NCBI GenBank assembly: GCA_020744425.1
Contig: JAGMUV010000010.1
Location: 930,001-994,000 of the forward strand
Length of the DNA: 64,000 nucleotides
From: Dactylonectria macrodidyma
Lineage: Eukaryota; Ascomycota; Sordariomycetes; Hypocreales; Nectriaceae
Reading direction: 5' to 3'
Position 1 is the first letter of the stretch, and each line of letters begins with the position of its first letter. Made by a program: the position numbers and the translations under genes. The notes beneath the pieces were generated by a model. It had not been told where the DNA came from, searched no databases, and saw only the letters and a list, made by a program, of their open reading frames with translations. This document shows, piece after piece, positions 44,921 to 56,539 of this stretch.

Positions 44921-47033
44921 CTAATAATCCGCGTACCCTTCCTCAGGAGCATCGAAATACCAGGTTGTGTCCTTATCAGGGCCCTCTTTAGTCGAAAAAC
45001 CATTTCCAAGGTACTGAAACCTATTTTGAGAAAAGTACTCAAACTCCCAATCCTCGTATCGTACATGCTGCATCATGTGAAACCAGTGGATTCTGCTCCC
45101 AGGATGGAGGGCAACAATAGGTCCGTCCACCGTGCCCTTCTTGAACCAGCTTCGACAAGGCGTCGCCCAGGCCGTCCGTTTCATGAACTCGGTAATGTGT
45201 GCATTGAAATCGGCTACGGCACCAGCAGAAGGCGAGACAGCCTTGATGTTTTGAGACTGGATTTTCTTCATCATGTTGATGATGTACTTGGTTGAATGCT
45301 CGATGATTGGCAGCACGGATCCGTGGCCGACTGGAGCATTTGGCCCGAGAAACACTGCGGATTTGCAATAAGCCACATATTCAGAAACTGAATGCTCATG
45401 ATAGCCACTTACTGAAGTAGTTTGGAAATCCCGGGACGGCGACCGAGAGATAAGCCTCTGGCATGTCCTTCCATTTCTCATCAATAGCTTCCTCATTTCG
45501 ACCAATCAGCCTGAAACGAGGGCAGAACGACAGATCAAAGCCAGTGGCACATATCAACGTATCGAGTTTGACGATTTCTCCATTCTTGAGCTTGACTCCA
45601 TTGGGGACAATCTCATCAATACCGTTGGTGATGACCTTGACGTTGTCTTTGGTGAGAGCCTCTAGATAGCCGTTTCCAGGAGTTGGACGACGGCAACCGA
45701 CTGCAAAATCCTTGGGCATAAGGTAGTCTAGGATCTTGTCGTCGTTGAGCTTTGTTCTCATTTCGTTCATTGAATACTCTCTGGCCTCTTTCTGCTCCGC
45801 GCTATCCGCGATGACCTGCTAACCGTTAGATATCCGGACTTGACCCTGATTCTTCACTTACGAATCGAAATCTCGCGTTGAGCTCCCCCTCGATCTCTTT
45901 GCGGTACTTCCGATATATCTCCGGATGTTCTCTGAACTCGGCCTTTTGTTCTTTTGTGACTGTTGAAGTTGAACTTAGTACCGAGATCAGGCCAGTTTCC
46001 TGGGGATGTGGCTTACATGCAAAGTTTGCACCACTAGGGCCAGCGTGGCTCTGAGCAAATCCTGCGGTTATCCATGTAGGAGAGCGGATGAAAGTTACCA
46101 GAGATTTGACAGCTGTCGCATTGTGAATACGAGCGATTTTAACCAGCAGTCTTTTGGTAGCGAAGGAAGGCCTTACTAGGTTGAATAGCCGCAACAACTT
46201 GTATACCAGAGGAGCCAGTGCCAACAACGGCTACAGTCTTGCCCGAAACGTCATGATTCTCATCCCACATGGCACTGTGGAAGAGGTCACCTTTGAATGA
46301 ATGGAGGCCCGCAATGTCCGGCCACTTCCAATTGCTAAGGCTTGTTAGAGGGATGCGAACTTGACGTCTTTCTCAATCATCTTACTTCAATATTCCGGTG
46401 CCATTGATGAGGATATGACCCCAGTCACGGACTTTTTCCCCCGTCGCAACATTCACACACTCAACATTCCAGACACCAGCCTTCTCGTCCCACTTGGCCG
46501 ATTCGAGCTTGTGACTTAGTTTGATGCGCTTGTAGAGCTCATATTTGTGAGCAATGCCCCTGAAGTACTCGAGAATCTCATCCCACGTGGAATAGCTGGC
46601 CCCAAGTCAGCGGTCGGTTCAAAGAGCCAAGACTCGAGCTAGAAACACACTAATGTGACCATTCGGGATTTGGTTCCCAGGTGAATTGGTAATTGTGCGA
46701 CGGAATATCACACGCACATCCAGGATACCTAGATCTTCAGTTAGCTGCGTACTAGAGCTGGTGCTTTGTTGACAAGAACCTGTTCTCAAACCACGTGCCG
46801 CCCACATCTGCATTCTTCTCATAGATGGTCAGGTCGAAATTCTCCATGTGCAGGTCCATGTGCCTCGCCAGATTCAGACCACTGGCTCCCGCGCCGACCA
46901 TCACAACGCGAATACGTCGCGGAGTTCCCAAAGGAGCCTCTGTAACCACGTAAGTGTCACGCTGAATCTCCCCGTTTACACCTTTCCCATTTGCATCTTG
47001 CCTGACCAAGCTCGTAGTTTGAGGCGGGCCCAT
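44921..47033 (-). CDS. Baeyer-Villiger monooxygenase 2
   Basis: FAD/NADPH monooxygenase of 576 aa from MGPPQTTSL. Eight exons: 46780-47033, 46651-46728, 46386-46595, 46177-46334, 46017-46112, 45862-45959, 45413-45815, 44921-45354; every junction keeps phase, with introns of 46-64 nt. Motifs in order: [26 protein letters not shown] (split by an intron), the fingerprint FKGDLFHSAMWD (F-x-G-x3-H-x3-W-D), VAVVGTGSSGIQ, CRRPTPGNGYLEAL, and LICATGFDLSF. It shares CRRxTPGNxY and other blocks with BVMO 1 but has many more introns, so the duplication, if any, is old. Two donors (GTTCTT, GTGTGT) are weak. It is divergent from SDR 2, a likely functional pair (alcohol to ketone to lactone). Confidence 0.9.
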
Positions 47034-47573
47034 TGTTGCTTGATTGACGTTCAATAAGAAGAAAAGTTTAGTCGTATTGGCGCTGATGTTATCTGACCTT
47101 CCAATTCCCAGCGCCTTCTGGTACCGAGTAGCTATTTGATAGTTATGCCCAGCTGAAATAATCTTCTGATACCGGGAGTCGTATGAAAAGGCAGCCGCGT
47201 TACGGGTTGAGCTAGCTGGCTCCAGCTATTCAGCTGTCTATAGGCATTGCTGAGAAGTGGCTCTCTCTTCTGAGCCGGAAGTATATTGCCGGATGATTCA
47301 TCAAAGGCGCACCTCATGGGGCAATATGCCCGGAAATCTCATGTTACGAAACCTGTTATTCGGAAAACTGAATTGCTTCTGCCGACACAACTCTCCAAGA
47401 TGTAATCCAGATGAACTATGGTACAAGAGTTTGATATAAGCTAATTGACAGTAGTTTCTCCGGCCACGACCAAATACTCAATCTTCGCCCAGGCTGTGAC
47501 ATTGAATCATCCCACACTGCACCTCCCCTCGTATCTACGATATCGCTGTCGTCATATTTACACTCGAAGAAAC
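47034..47573. promoter_or_regulatory. Divergent promoter, BVMO 2 / SDR 2
   Basis: A 540-bp gap with CCGGAAA at 47330-47336 and a related TCGGAAA at 47360. No gene was seen. Confidence 0.45.
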
Positions 47574-48405
47574 ATGTCTCATCCAGGAAGGCTTGAAGGT
47601 AAAGTGGCTATCGTCACCGGAGGCGGAGCCGGTTTTGGCGTCGGCATTGTCAACAAATTCACCTTTGAGGGAGCCAAGGTGGTCGTCTTGGACATTGTCG
47701 AGGAGAGAGCAAAGAACATTGCGGCCGCTCAACCTAAGGACTCCGCTATCGGTATGAAGGGCGATGTCTCTCTGGAAGCGGACTGGAAAGCCGCCATTGA
47801 TGTTGCGGTAAAGAAGTTCGGCAAGCTTGATATCATTGTCAATAACGCTGGAGTCGTGTACAACGCCTGTCGCAGTATTGACACGACTGAGGCAGACTAC
47901 GATCGAGTCATGCGGGTCAATCTCAAATCCCTGTACTGGAGCTCCAATGTCGCGATACCGTACTTTATCGCCGAGGGCAGGGGAGGTCTTTTTGTCAACA
48001 TCTCAAGCATGTCGTCGCCACGGCCGCGTCCGAACCTCGTGTGGTATGGTGCCAGCAAGGGCGGCCTGACAAACGCGACCAAAGGCCTCGCAATCGAGTG
48101 GGCGAAGGACAAGATTCGATTCAACGTAATTCACCCAGTTGCTGGCGAAACGAACATGTAAGAAACATTTTCGCACCTTTCACTTGTCTTGAAGAGCTGA
48201 TTCTCATGTGCCATAACATAGGGTACCATTTTTTCTTGGGGGAAAGGACTCTCAGGAGGGTCGGGATGGTTTCATAAGCACCATTCCTCTTGGTCGCTTT
48301 GCTCAACCTGAAGATATTGGCAATGCGGTGGCGTTTTTGGCAAGTGATGAGGCTAGCATGATTACAGGAGCGTCTCTTGATGTCGACGGCGGAAGAGGAA
48401 TCTAA
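47574..48405 (+). CDS. Short-chain dehydrogenase/reductase 2
   Basis: SDR of 255 aa. Exons 47574-48157 and 48222-48405, joined in phase across a 64-nt intron. The start [10 protein letters not shown] follows a CA-rich leader; an in-frame ATG at 47445 is in that leader. Motifs: [26 protein letters not shown], catalytic Ser in NISSMSS, YGASKGG, and the C-terminal [12 protein letters not shown] typical of FabG-like members. It probably oxidises a secondary alcohol to the ketone used by the divergent BVMO 2, or the reverse. Its sequence is clearly distinct from SDR 1, so it is not a recent copy. Confidence 0.92.
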
Positions 48406-48934
48406 ACTTTTCAGTTTACATCTGGGGATAGCGAGCTTGACAAAATATCTGCCGCTGAATATATCACATAGTTTCCATTTTAATTATTAATATTTACGCA
48501 GCCACATGCGGAGCGAAGCCGCTCCTGTGGGACAATGGTGATTCCTAATGCATCTCTCTGGCCCATGTGAGACGGGAAGGTGAGTGGTAAACAAACAGAC
48601 AATAGGATGTGATTTAACAAAATCGCTTTGAATGGGGAGAGGCTTAATCGTCTCAAGGTCAAGTATGTTCCAATTTGGAGGACGTTCCGGGGCCGGATGC
48701 TTCTTTTCCGAGACGGCCCAGAAATTTCACGGCGAAACCATTGCTTTTTCCGGCACGTTAACGGCCAGCTGAATAACCGAATTAAAGCCAAAGCCATCTA
48801 TTAGTACTCAATGATAGCGCAGTTACATAATAGAAAATTGATTCTTGCTCTCCATGCAAGGCCAGATATTCTACACGGATTTCTACTCGCAACAGCAGTT
48901 CGGAAGGAACCTCTAATCCCAGAAATTAATAACT
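48406..48934. promoter_or_regulatory. Upstream region of the alpha/beta hydrolase
   Basis: 529 bp between two same-strand genes. TTTCCGG lies at 48747-48753, and CGGATGCTTCTTTTCCG occurs near 48691. No gene was seen. Confidence 0.4.
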
Positions 48935-50272
48935 ATGGCCGAAAAAACAGCTCAGCAATCACCTCACAGCCATCTTGGTGTTCCGGACCCAGAATGGCTC
49001 TCTGTAAGCCTAACATGAGACTATTGAGTGACAACTCTGACATCCATGCAGTTCTATGCAAAGCATAAGGCCAGAGTCCCGCAGCTCGAGGGTTCGCCTG
49101 AGCATCTCCGGAGTATCATGGAGAACCTCAAAATCGAGGCAACAGCAAAAATTCCTCCTATCAAGGGTCTGACGACAGATGATGTAAAAGTCAAGGCCAG
49201 TGATGGCTACGAGGTACCCGTAAGGGTCTATAGCCCTGAAGGAGTCACCTTGCCCAGACCCGGTTTCGTGTAGTAAGCCTTGCTTGAACCCATGATAATC
49301 CAAGAGGAAGCTAAGCCCAGATCAGCATCCATGGAGGCGGGTGGACTCTTGGTGACCTTGAAGGGGAGGATATTGCATGCAGGGCAATCTGCGCAGTTGC
49401 AAAGGTCATCGTGGTTGCCATGGACTATCGCTTGTATGTTGTCGGTCTCGCTGCTGCAGCGTCTCTAATCGCTGAGAATTGAAACTTATATCAACAGGGC
49501 ACCAGAGAACCCCTTTCCCAAGGGTTTGGAGGATTGTTGGGACGTGCTGGAATGGGCAAGTAGCAAATCACTGATTAGCGAGAGGTCGCGGCTGACAGGA
49601 TCAAGACCATCGAAAGATATGCCTCACTCGGCATCCGAAAAGACCGGATTCTGCTTGGGGGATCAAGTTCAGGAGGTAATGTGGTAGGTCTTATTGTCAA
49701 TGGCGATGTTTGTAAGAAGAAGTGATATTCTAACAAGTCTAGGCCGCAGTATTGGCACATCGAGCTCGTGACAGGGGTATTCAACTGAGAGGTCAAATCC
49801 TCAGGATCCCAGCAACCTGCCACATTGATTGTTACCCGCCTGAACTTCAGCTGTACAGCATGGAGGAGCTAAAATACGCACCTCTTCTCTCAAAACATTC
49901 GATGGAACTCTTCTACGGCTATTACAATCCACCGGATCCCTCGAGCCCGGAAGTATCTCCTCTTCTGAACCAAAACTTTTTTGGCCTTGCACCAGCCTAT
50001 CTTCAGGTTGCTGGACTGGATCCTCTCAGGGATGAAGGACTGGCATATGCTGAGAAACTCAGAGAGTCAGGGTAAGTTCGACGATCAACGCTTAACAGCT
50101 GTGTCTAACCCGGTTTTCTTTCTACCTCAGCGTCCAAACCAAGCTTGACATTTATCCCGGCCTGCCACACGCGTTTGGCTACTTTCCAGAGTTGTCGGCA
50201 GCATTAAAGATATCGCAGGACCTCATCAACGCTATACAAGACTTGACCGAAAGAGAAGAGTTGGACGGATGA
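48935..50272 (+). CDS. HSL-type alpha/beta hydrolase, one anomalous intron
   Basis: Esterase/lactonase-like protein, 341 aa. Exons: 48935-49003, 49052-49267, 49321-49433, 49498-49555, 49585-49683, 49743-50071, 50131-50272. Active-site parts: HGGGW oxyanion motif, nucleophile Ser in LLGGSSSGGN, Asp in GLDPLRDE, and His in LPHAFGY, all as in the hormone-sensitive-lipase group (alpha/beta hydrolase fold 3). Keeping the frame between DVLEW and VADRIKTIERY requires removal of just 29 nt (49556-49584, GC...AG). That is shorter than any normal fungal intron. The better-looking 43-nt GC-AG alternative shifts the frame. The gene may therefore be damaged. Its likely task is to open the lactone or ester made by the Baeyer-Villiger enzymes. 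Confidence 0.75.
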
Positions 50273-50578
50273 AGTAGGGTCAATTAACGCATGTAATATA
50301 TTGAGCACGGTTTACCTGGAACGTTGGACACCAATTGTGTTATGACTTGAAAGCGGCTACATTCCTTTGCTGCTGGTTCCTTGATATCTCGTTTCACTTT
50401 GAGCAGTCCATTGATTGCTTCGTGTTGGTCTTTGAGACTGTAGCGCAGCTAAGGATTTTCTTGGGGCCGAACAACCATCCAATGGTGGGGAATCTCATGT
50501 TTGCCTTATAGTGCATCAACTATCCCAAAATCTAAACCCCCTCCCCCCCCCCCCCCGGCTCAACAAGTTTCAAGAGTC
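50273..50578. repeat. Convergent gap with poly-C tract
   Basis: 306 bp between converging genes containing a 14-C homopolymer (50543-50556) after CCCCCT. No gene was seen. The run is prone to slippage and assembly error. Confidence 0.6.
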
Positions 50579-51764
50579 TTAAAAAATTGCTAGTGCATTC
50601 GGAGGACTAGCCACACCACCAGACACGTTCAAAGGGCAGCTGGTGACAAAGAAGCTCCAGCGATTATGCCGCTTGCACTGCTCGGCAAGTTCCTCAAGAT
50701 CCCACAGCTCTCCAAGTGGTGTTCCCCATAGCGCTAGGGCGGTATCGTGGATTCCTGTGTTTAGATCAGACTTGTATTGTTAGAGCTGTTGAGTACACTC
50801 ACTGTAAGGGCCAGCGGGAGCAGGCCACGCCTCAAAGGCCATGTTGTCGCCCACCAAGGCGGAGAAGTGATGGTCCCAGAGCCATCGGATACTCTCGGCG
50901 GTCCCTTCGACCCCGACGTAGTTGTGATGAGTCTTGCACCCGTCAACTCTCTGTTCAGGGGACGATTCGTTGTACCACTGGATCCAACCAGTCCTGACCA
51001 TCAGAATATCGCCAACCCGAAGTTCTACACCTTCCTCTTTGGCTATGTTCTCCAGATCCTCGTGGCTAATGCAATGTTTGCTCGCGGCGCTATATGTAAC
51101 TCCTCTCTTCTTGGCCCAACTCGCATAGTCAAGAAGGACGCCGCGCCCGATTACCCCTCCACGCTTTAGCCATTCTGTCATTCAAGTCAGCTCATGCCCT
51201 TGTCGTTCGTGGCTCTGACTAATTCATACCTTGAATACCATTCCGGAGATTGCGGTTAGATCCGCTGATCTCTTCATGCGTCAGTCCGTTATAGTATTTT
51301 CCAGATTCCTGGTGTGCCCAGTGTCCTAAGGTCAGGTTAGCTTAGAAGGAATTTATTTTTTGGCGAGATATACTAAGCCCATCCCATTGACTGCTTGTCT
51401 GGGTATTAATACAGATCTCGTCATCGTGACCTATCAGATTCGGCTTCAAATCCAGGAATCGGTGAACAATCTTGTTGCGGTTATGGCCGGGATCCTCGAT
51501 CCGTTCCAGAGGCCAGCTGGCGCACATTAGCATCGACCGATGCCCAAAACTGAACGAGGGGTGCACCTACTTTAAAGAAACTGAAACTCCAGACTGAATT
51601 TCTTCCTTAGCCTTGACGACGTTGGCTGGAGTGAGAAGGTTGAGGCTTCCAACTTGGTCAACCTCGCCTTCTTTATCCCACAAGCCCCAAGCGCAGCCGT
51701 GGGGCATATCCTTGACGGATGGGATTTCGTCATAGTTGGGAAGCTTCTGATATTGCATTGTCAT
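50579..51764 (-). CDS. Cyclase-family hydrolase 1 (PF04199 type)
   Basis: Metal-dependent hydrolase related to kynurenine formamidase, 326 aa from MTMQYQKLP. Exons: 51571-51764, 51374-51516, 51230-51325, 50803-51174, 50579-50754; introns of 48-55 nt keep phase. Blocks: GCAWGLWDKEGEVDQVGSLN, SLNWPLERI, INTQTSSQWDGLRHWAHQ, RGGVIGRGVLLDY, VGDILMVRTGW, VGDNMAFEAWP and LGELWDLEELAEQC. The 'cyclase' name is historical; members hydrolyse amides, lactones or cyclic compounds. A close relative lies at 55269-56539. It probably opens a ring produced by the monooxygenases or processes a lactone. No signal peptide was seen. Confidence 0.9.
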
Positions 51765-52382
51765 GAAGAATGTCAATGCAAGATGGGGTTCATCCGGGGT
51801 CGGTTTTCAGATATGACTTTTAACTGTGAATTGCAAAGGCTCAGTGCCACTACTACAGTAGATGCTGTATTTTAGTATTCGTCAGTTAAGTAGTATTGTG
51901 GCAACTGTTACATAGTCTTAGTCTTCCCCAGCTATGGGTGGCTGTTAGGAGGATGGACTTACCAATATTACAAGACAAGTGCCGGCTGAATCTTCCATTG
52001 TCCGGTTGCCATTGCCAACCCCGGCAACAATATCCGCCACACCCGGCTGACATATTGGAGGGGAGGGACGACACCACCGGCCCGGATTGCCTGGTGTACC
52101 CTTGTCGGAAACGACTAACGGCATAAGACCTTACACGACCGGAGAATCATGCATGGACCGAGATTTGGGTTTTGTGCTGCTGGCTATACTTAATGAAAAG
52201 AGCCTTTTTAGGTACTGGCATGATAGCTGTGACAAAAATCTTGATTCAGTAAATGATTAAGTACACAGGGATATTGGATATATGCAGATGTGTCTAAATA
52301 CACATGGCTGAGGAATTCAAAATCACCTTGTTGACCGGATCCCCACCTAACGTAGCCAAGGAACATGGTTAACCAGATAACA
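51765..52382. other. Intergenic region upstream of cyclase 1
   Basis: 618 bp between the cyclase 1 start and the 3' end of BVMO 3. It contains several CCGG words (for example near 52000 and 52080) but no gene. Confidence 0.35.
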
Positions 52383-54256
52383 CTACATGCCGCCGCTCCC
52401 GAGGCGGAAGAGTGACCGGCCACGACCTCGGAGCAATCCGAAGAGAGCAGCCAGGCCGAGAGCCTTTTGATACCCGCGAACTGTCCGCATCCACCGCCAA
52501 ATCATAAAGAACGGCCACAGCGATGACCCAGGGCTGCTGTTAAAGTCCCCGTGGCGAGGAAAGAAGGTCTCCTTGTAGTATTCGATAGCATACCCCGGCC
52601 ATGACGTGACATTCTTCCCATGCTTGTTGACGAACCAGTTGGAGCAGCCAGATTCGTAGACCGACTGATCAAGCTTGGCCCGAGTGCGGTTTGTGAAGCG
52701 CTCCTCTGCCGCATGCCTGACATCAATGACGCATAACTTGTGGTCAACGATTGGGGCAAGCATTGCCTTTGACAAGAACTCGATCGATGTCTCGATGGCA
52801 AAGAGCGCTGAGTTATGACCAGGAAAGGTGTTGGGTCCAAACAGCATCGCAAAGTTGGGGAAGTCGTGCACGAAACATCCATAGTAGGCTTGCGCTCCGC
52901 GGCTGTCCTGCCACTGCTCCCTGAGGTTCTTTCCCCTTGAGCCAACAATGTCCATGGGGACCAGAAAGTTGGTCACCTCAAACCCTGTAGCCGTGATAAT
53001 GACGTCAAATTCGTCCTTGGTCCCGTTGCTGCTGACAATACCAGTCTGGTCGAACTCTCGAATTCCTTCTGGGACCAGTTCCATGTTTGTCTCAGACAGC
53101 GAATCGAGGTACCCAGGATCCCAGATTCTTCTCTTGCATCCTTATGAATGAAAGGTTAGTGCTCATTCGTGAAATTGGTAGAACAGAGCCGAACGAACCA
53201 AGAGGGAAGGTGGGTGCAATAAAACCGTGGTACTTGGAAGGTGTATGGCCGTAGATGTATTCTTTGGCTTGCTCCTCGACTGCCTTTCTAGACTTGGCAG
53301 CATCTTCCCCTGCGACATAAAGTCCCGCAAGGCTATCGCACATGGCAAAAAGTCTGAACCGAAACCATCTGTTATACAGCGGAATGTGCTTGAAAGCCCA
53401 CATCTTGGCCCAAGAGAAGGTTGTGTTGGGTCGCTCGTGGTACCTGAGAACATAAGATTAGCACTGCGATTTTACTGACAAGGATAAGTCATTTTCATAC
53501 CACTGAGCCCCTCTGGCATACTGCTTGAGAAAAGCCACATCACGAATCACACTTGGGATGACTTGGGCAGCACTACAGCCATTACCGATTACCGCCATTC
53601 GCTTGCCTCGGTAGTCATAGTCGAGATCCCATTCGGCCGTGTGCATTATCTTGCCTTCGAATTTGTCCATGCCTGGAAAGTTGACTCTCTTGGGGAACGA
53701 GATGGCTCCCACGGCGCTGATCAGGACTGTGCCGTATGCGACAAAGGTGCGTTCGGTTTTTACGTCTCGGAGGCGAACTTCCCACTTCGTCGTGTCATTA
53801 TTCCAAGTCGCTCCAAGACACTCTGTCTCAAAGCACATGTGCTCTCGAAGCGCGAACTTGTCAACCGTGTCGTTCATGTCTGTGGTAGAAGCTGGGTCAG
53901 AGGATGTGCCTTGCTCTTCATTCAAGCCTTGACGTACACTGGAGGATTTCTTTCTGCCCTACCAGGTCCTGGGACCAATTTGGATTCAGGTTGAAGGAAA
54001 AGGAGTACAGGTGAGAAGGGATGTCGCATCCGCATCCTGGGTACCGATTCGCCTGCCAGGTGCCGCCTGGACCGGGTAGCTTTTCGTAGATCTACTCTTT
54101 GTAAGCTCTCTGTTGTTGTTTGCATTTTCTCTTCGGGCTTCGAGGTATTACAATGAAATTATCAAATCCCAAATCCCATTTGAGCTTGTGAGCCGTTGCA
54201 ATTCCTGAGGGGCCAGCGCCAAGAATGATGACAGTCGGAGTCTCCGAACGGGTCAT
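52383..54256 (-). CDS. Flavin/Baeyer-Villiger monooxygenase 3
   Basis: FAD/NADPH monooxygenase of 546 aa from MTRSETPTV; an in-frame ATG at 54289 would add 11 residues. Exons: 54152-54256, 53938-54091, 53501-53879, 53199-53443, 52383-53140; introns of 57-60 nt keep phase. Motifs: [30 protein letters not shown], the fingerprint [25 protein letters not shown], and [11 protein letters not shown]. It differs clearly from BVMO 1 and 2 ([12 protein letters not shown] in place of CRRxTPGNxY). The C-terminus is hydrophobic and basic ([30 protein letters not shown]), possibly a membrane association not seen in the other two. It probably oxidises a different intermediate of the same pathway. Confidence 0.9.
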
Positions 54257-55268
54257 CTTAGTTGCTCCTGGCCAAGACAGACGTCTCACGAAAGACTACA
54301 AGAACATGCAATAACTAGTAAAAGAGCAAGAAATTAAGGGCAACCCAGTGAGCGTATGGCGCTGATTCTTATCAAGTCAGCAGAGCTGTGGTAGCGATAG
54401 AAAAGGAGCTTTCTATCCTCGGCCGTGAACAGTGTTACCGAAACCCAGCCTCATGATTTCCAAAATCGGATATCCCAGCTTGAATAACCCGGAAAACCAT
54501 TTCCGAAAACGACTCGGTCAAATTTCCAGCGGTTCTGAGCTCTGGGTTTTCCCTTACAGCCACATGCCACGGGCTCTTAGTGGGTGTGTTTTACGCCGGA
54601 AGACTTTTTTTGCCATCTCTTGTTTGGTGTCAGATTCTTCTGAAGCTTTGAGTGCTGCAGTCCCCGCTTCAATAGCCACCCATCAATCCCTCTGGAGGTG
54701 GTGCACACTGAACACAAAGAGAGGTGGATCTTCACGATTTGGGTTCAAGGTCAGGGTAGATCTCAGACCAAATAGATTAGCCCATCTGCACGTTTCTTAG
54801 CTAGATATCAAGACTATAGAGTGGCTCTCAGTAAATGAATTTTATTATTCTTTACATTGGTAGCAGCTTACTCTATTAATGGCATTGAGGTTTCAAGAAG
54901 CCACTCAATTTCGGTTGAGATCGCTTCTATCAAGATCAGGAAGACCAAGCTAACTAATATCTCATACTTTGCAAAGGCATTTAAAGTGACATACAGGCTC
55001 AGTAGAGGTGATAGATGAACATCGCATAAAATAAGCATTGGAATTGCTGAATTCTCGTAAACAACTTCGAAACGATATTTCTTTTTCAGAGTAAGCGATA
55101 ATACGACAATGATACGTATCCTTGAGTTGACGAGATATCATATAAACATCGTCGAGCTGATGAGACCCAGACGGCTGTACGTGTTCAAATCCCAATTGCA
55201 TTGATGGTCCAGCAGGCTCAGAACATAGCCAACGCATTTGAGCAACTTCCAACCGCTCCTATCATATG
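54257..55268. other. 1-kb intergenic region
   Basis: Between the BVMO 3 start and the cyclase 2 stop. CCGGAAA at 54489-54495 and TTTCCGAAA at 54500-54508 lie about 240 bp from the BVMO 3 start. The frame at 54432-54800 has no recognisable family and is not called. The part from 54830 to 55200 is AT-rich. Confidence 0.35.
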
Positions 55269-56539
55269 TCAGTCACTAACCTCATGTGCCATCACGTCAA
55301 ACTCACCCTTGACGTTCATCGGAGTGCTGGCAAAGAAGAACTCGTACTGCTTTCGCTCCCTGCAGACCTCCGCCAACATCTCCAAGTCCCAAAGCTCGCC
55401 GATCGGGACGCCCCATAGGGGCAACAGATTGTTGTGGTGGTTCCACTCCTTTATCTGCGGCCAGACCTCGAACGCTGGAGTGTCAGACGCAACGACACTG
55501 AAGTAATTGTCATGCAAGAAGTCGGCCACGTCTGGGTGTTGGTCCACACCCACAAAGGTATGCTGAAATGCCGGGACCTGACTTAACTTCACTCGCTCCT
55601 CCTGACTCATGCTGTTGTATGTCTCAATCCAGCCTGTTCTGACGAGCAGAATGTCGCCGTATTGAAACTTGACGCCTTGGGCTTTAGCGCATGCCTTGAG
55701 ATCGTCGGCCGAGATAGGATGGCGGGTATTCACGTCGTACGACTTCCCAGAAAAGTTCCAGTAGTCCAGAAGCACACCTCTCCCGACTGCTTGAGTGAGT
55801 CTTCGCAAGGTTTCAAATATTGGATGAACGTACCGATGCCACGAGTAGACCAGGCCTGAACACCACACCTCGTAGTCTTTTCGACTTGTTCCGGAGTCGT
55901 CTACAATTTATAATCAGTAATAGGCCCCCAAATATAACAAGAAAACACTCACGTTGTTGTAAAATACCCATCTACCGTTGTGAAAAAAACTAGCCTAGTT
56001 CAAGTTTAAGTTATAATTGCCACTCATCAGTGGCCAACTCTTACATGTCGAAAGCCATCCCACTGACGAAGGACTTGGTAAGCAATGAACAAATAAGATA
56101 CGTGAGTAAAATAGTACCTGAGATCCGCTCTGTGAGTTCAAAGCCAACAGCTCGTCGTTTCCGGCCGGCCCAAGAGACTTAATGGCGTGCTTGAAAGGCT
56201 CTCGGCCAAACATGGGAGGGTTAGGCAGCTCCGCGGACCAACTGTGGAGTGTAAGCGAAATAACAGGCCATTTAGGGTCGGTCTAAAGCGTCTACTTCAA
56301 GCTGACGGTTTCTCCCGTTTGAATCAATTTGGCTGCTGCAGCCCGCCGCTCTGGAGTGAGTAGATTTAGGCGACCCAGCTAAACGTTTACAAATGTCATA
56401 AGTTATACACCTCTAGCCTCGAACAAATTCTTACTTCATCATCTTGCCCCCAGAGCCATGCCGAGCCTTCTGGAGTACCCGGGATATGGGGGAGCTCGGA
56501 TCTTTTCGGGAGATTGTTGGAATGGGGATTGAAATACAT
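55269..56539 (-). CDS. Cyclase-family hydrolase 2 (PF04199 type)
   Basis: Paralogue of the gene at 50579, 319 aa from MYFNPHSNN. Seven exons: 56435-56539, 56296-56378, 56118-56241, 56045-56062, 55953-55994, 55834-55900, 55269-55789. The fourth is an 18-nt microexon coding exactly WDGFRH; all junctions keep phase, with introns of 44-56 nt. Blocks: LGRLNLLTPERRAAAAKLI, NSQSGSQ-WDGFRH, PEQVEKTTRCGVQAWSTRGI, GRGVLLDYWNF, YGDILLVRTGW, SDTPAFEVWP and IGELWDLEMLAEVC. It has more introns than cyclase 1, so it is not a recent copy. It likely acts on a different ring or lactone intermediate. The region just upstream holds a broken SDR gene. Confidence 0.88.

Noticed and set aside
54432..54800. 122-codon frame in the 1-kb gap
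   Set aside because: No family similarity, and it overlaps a likely promoter of BVMO 3.
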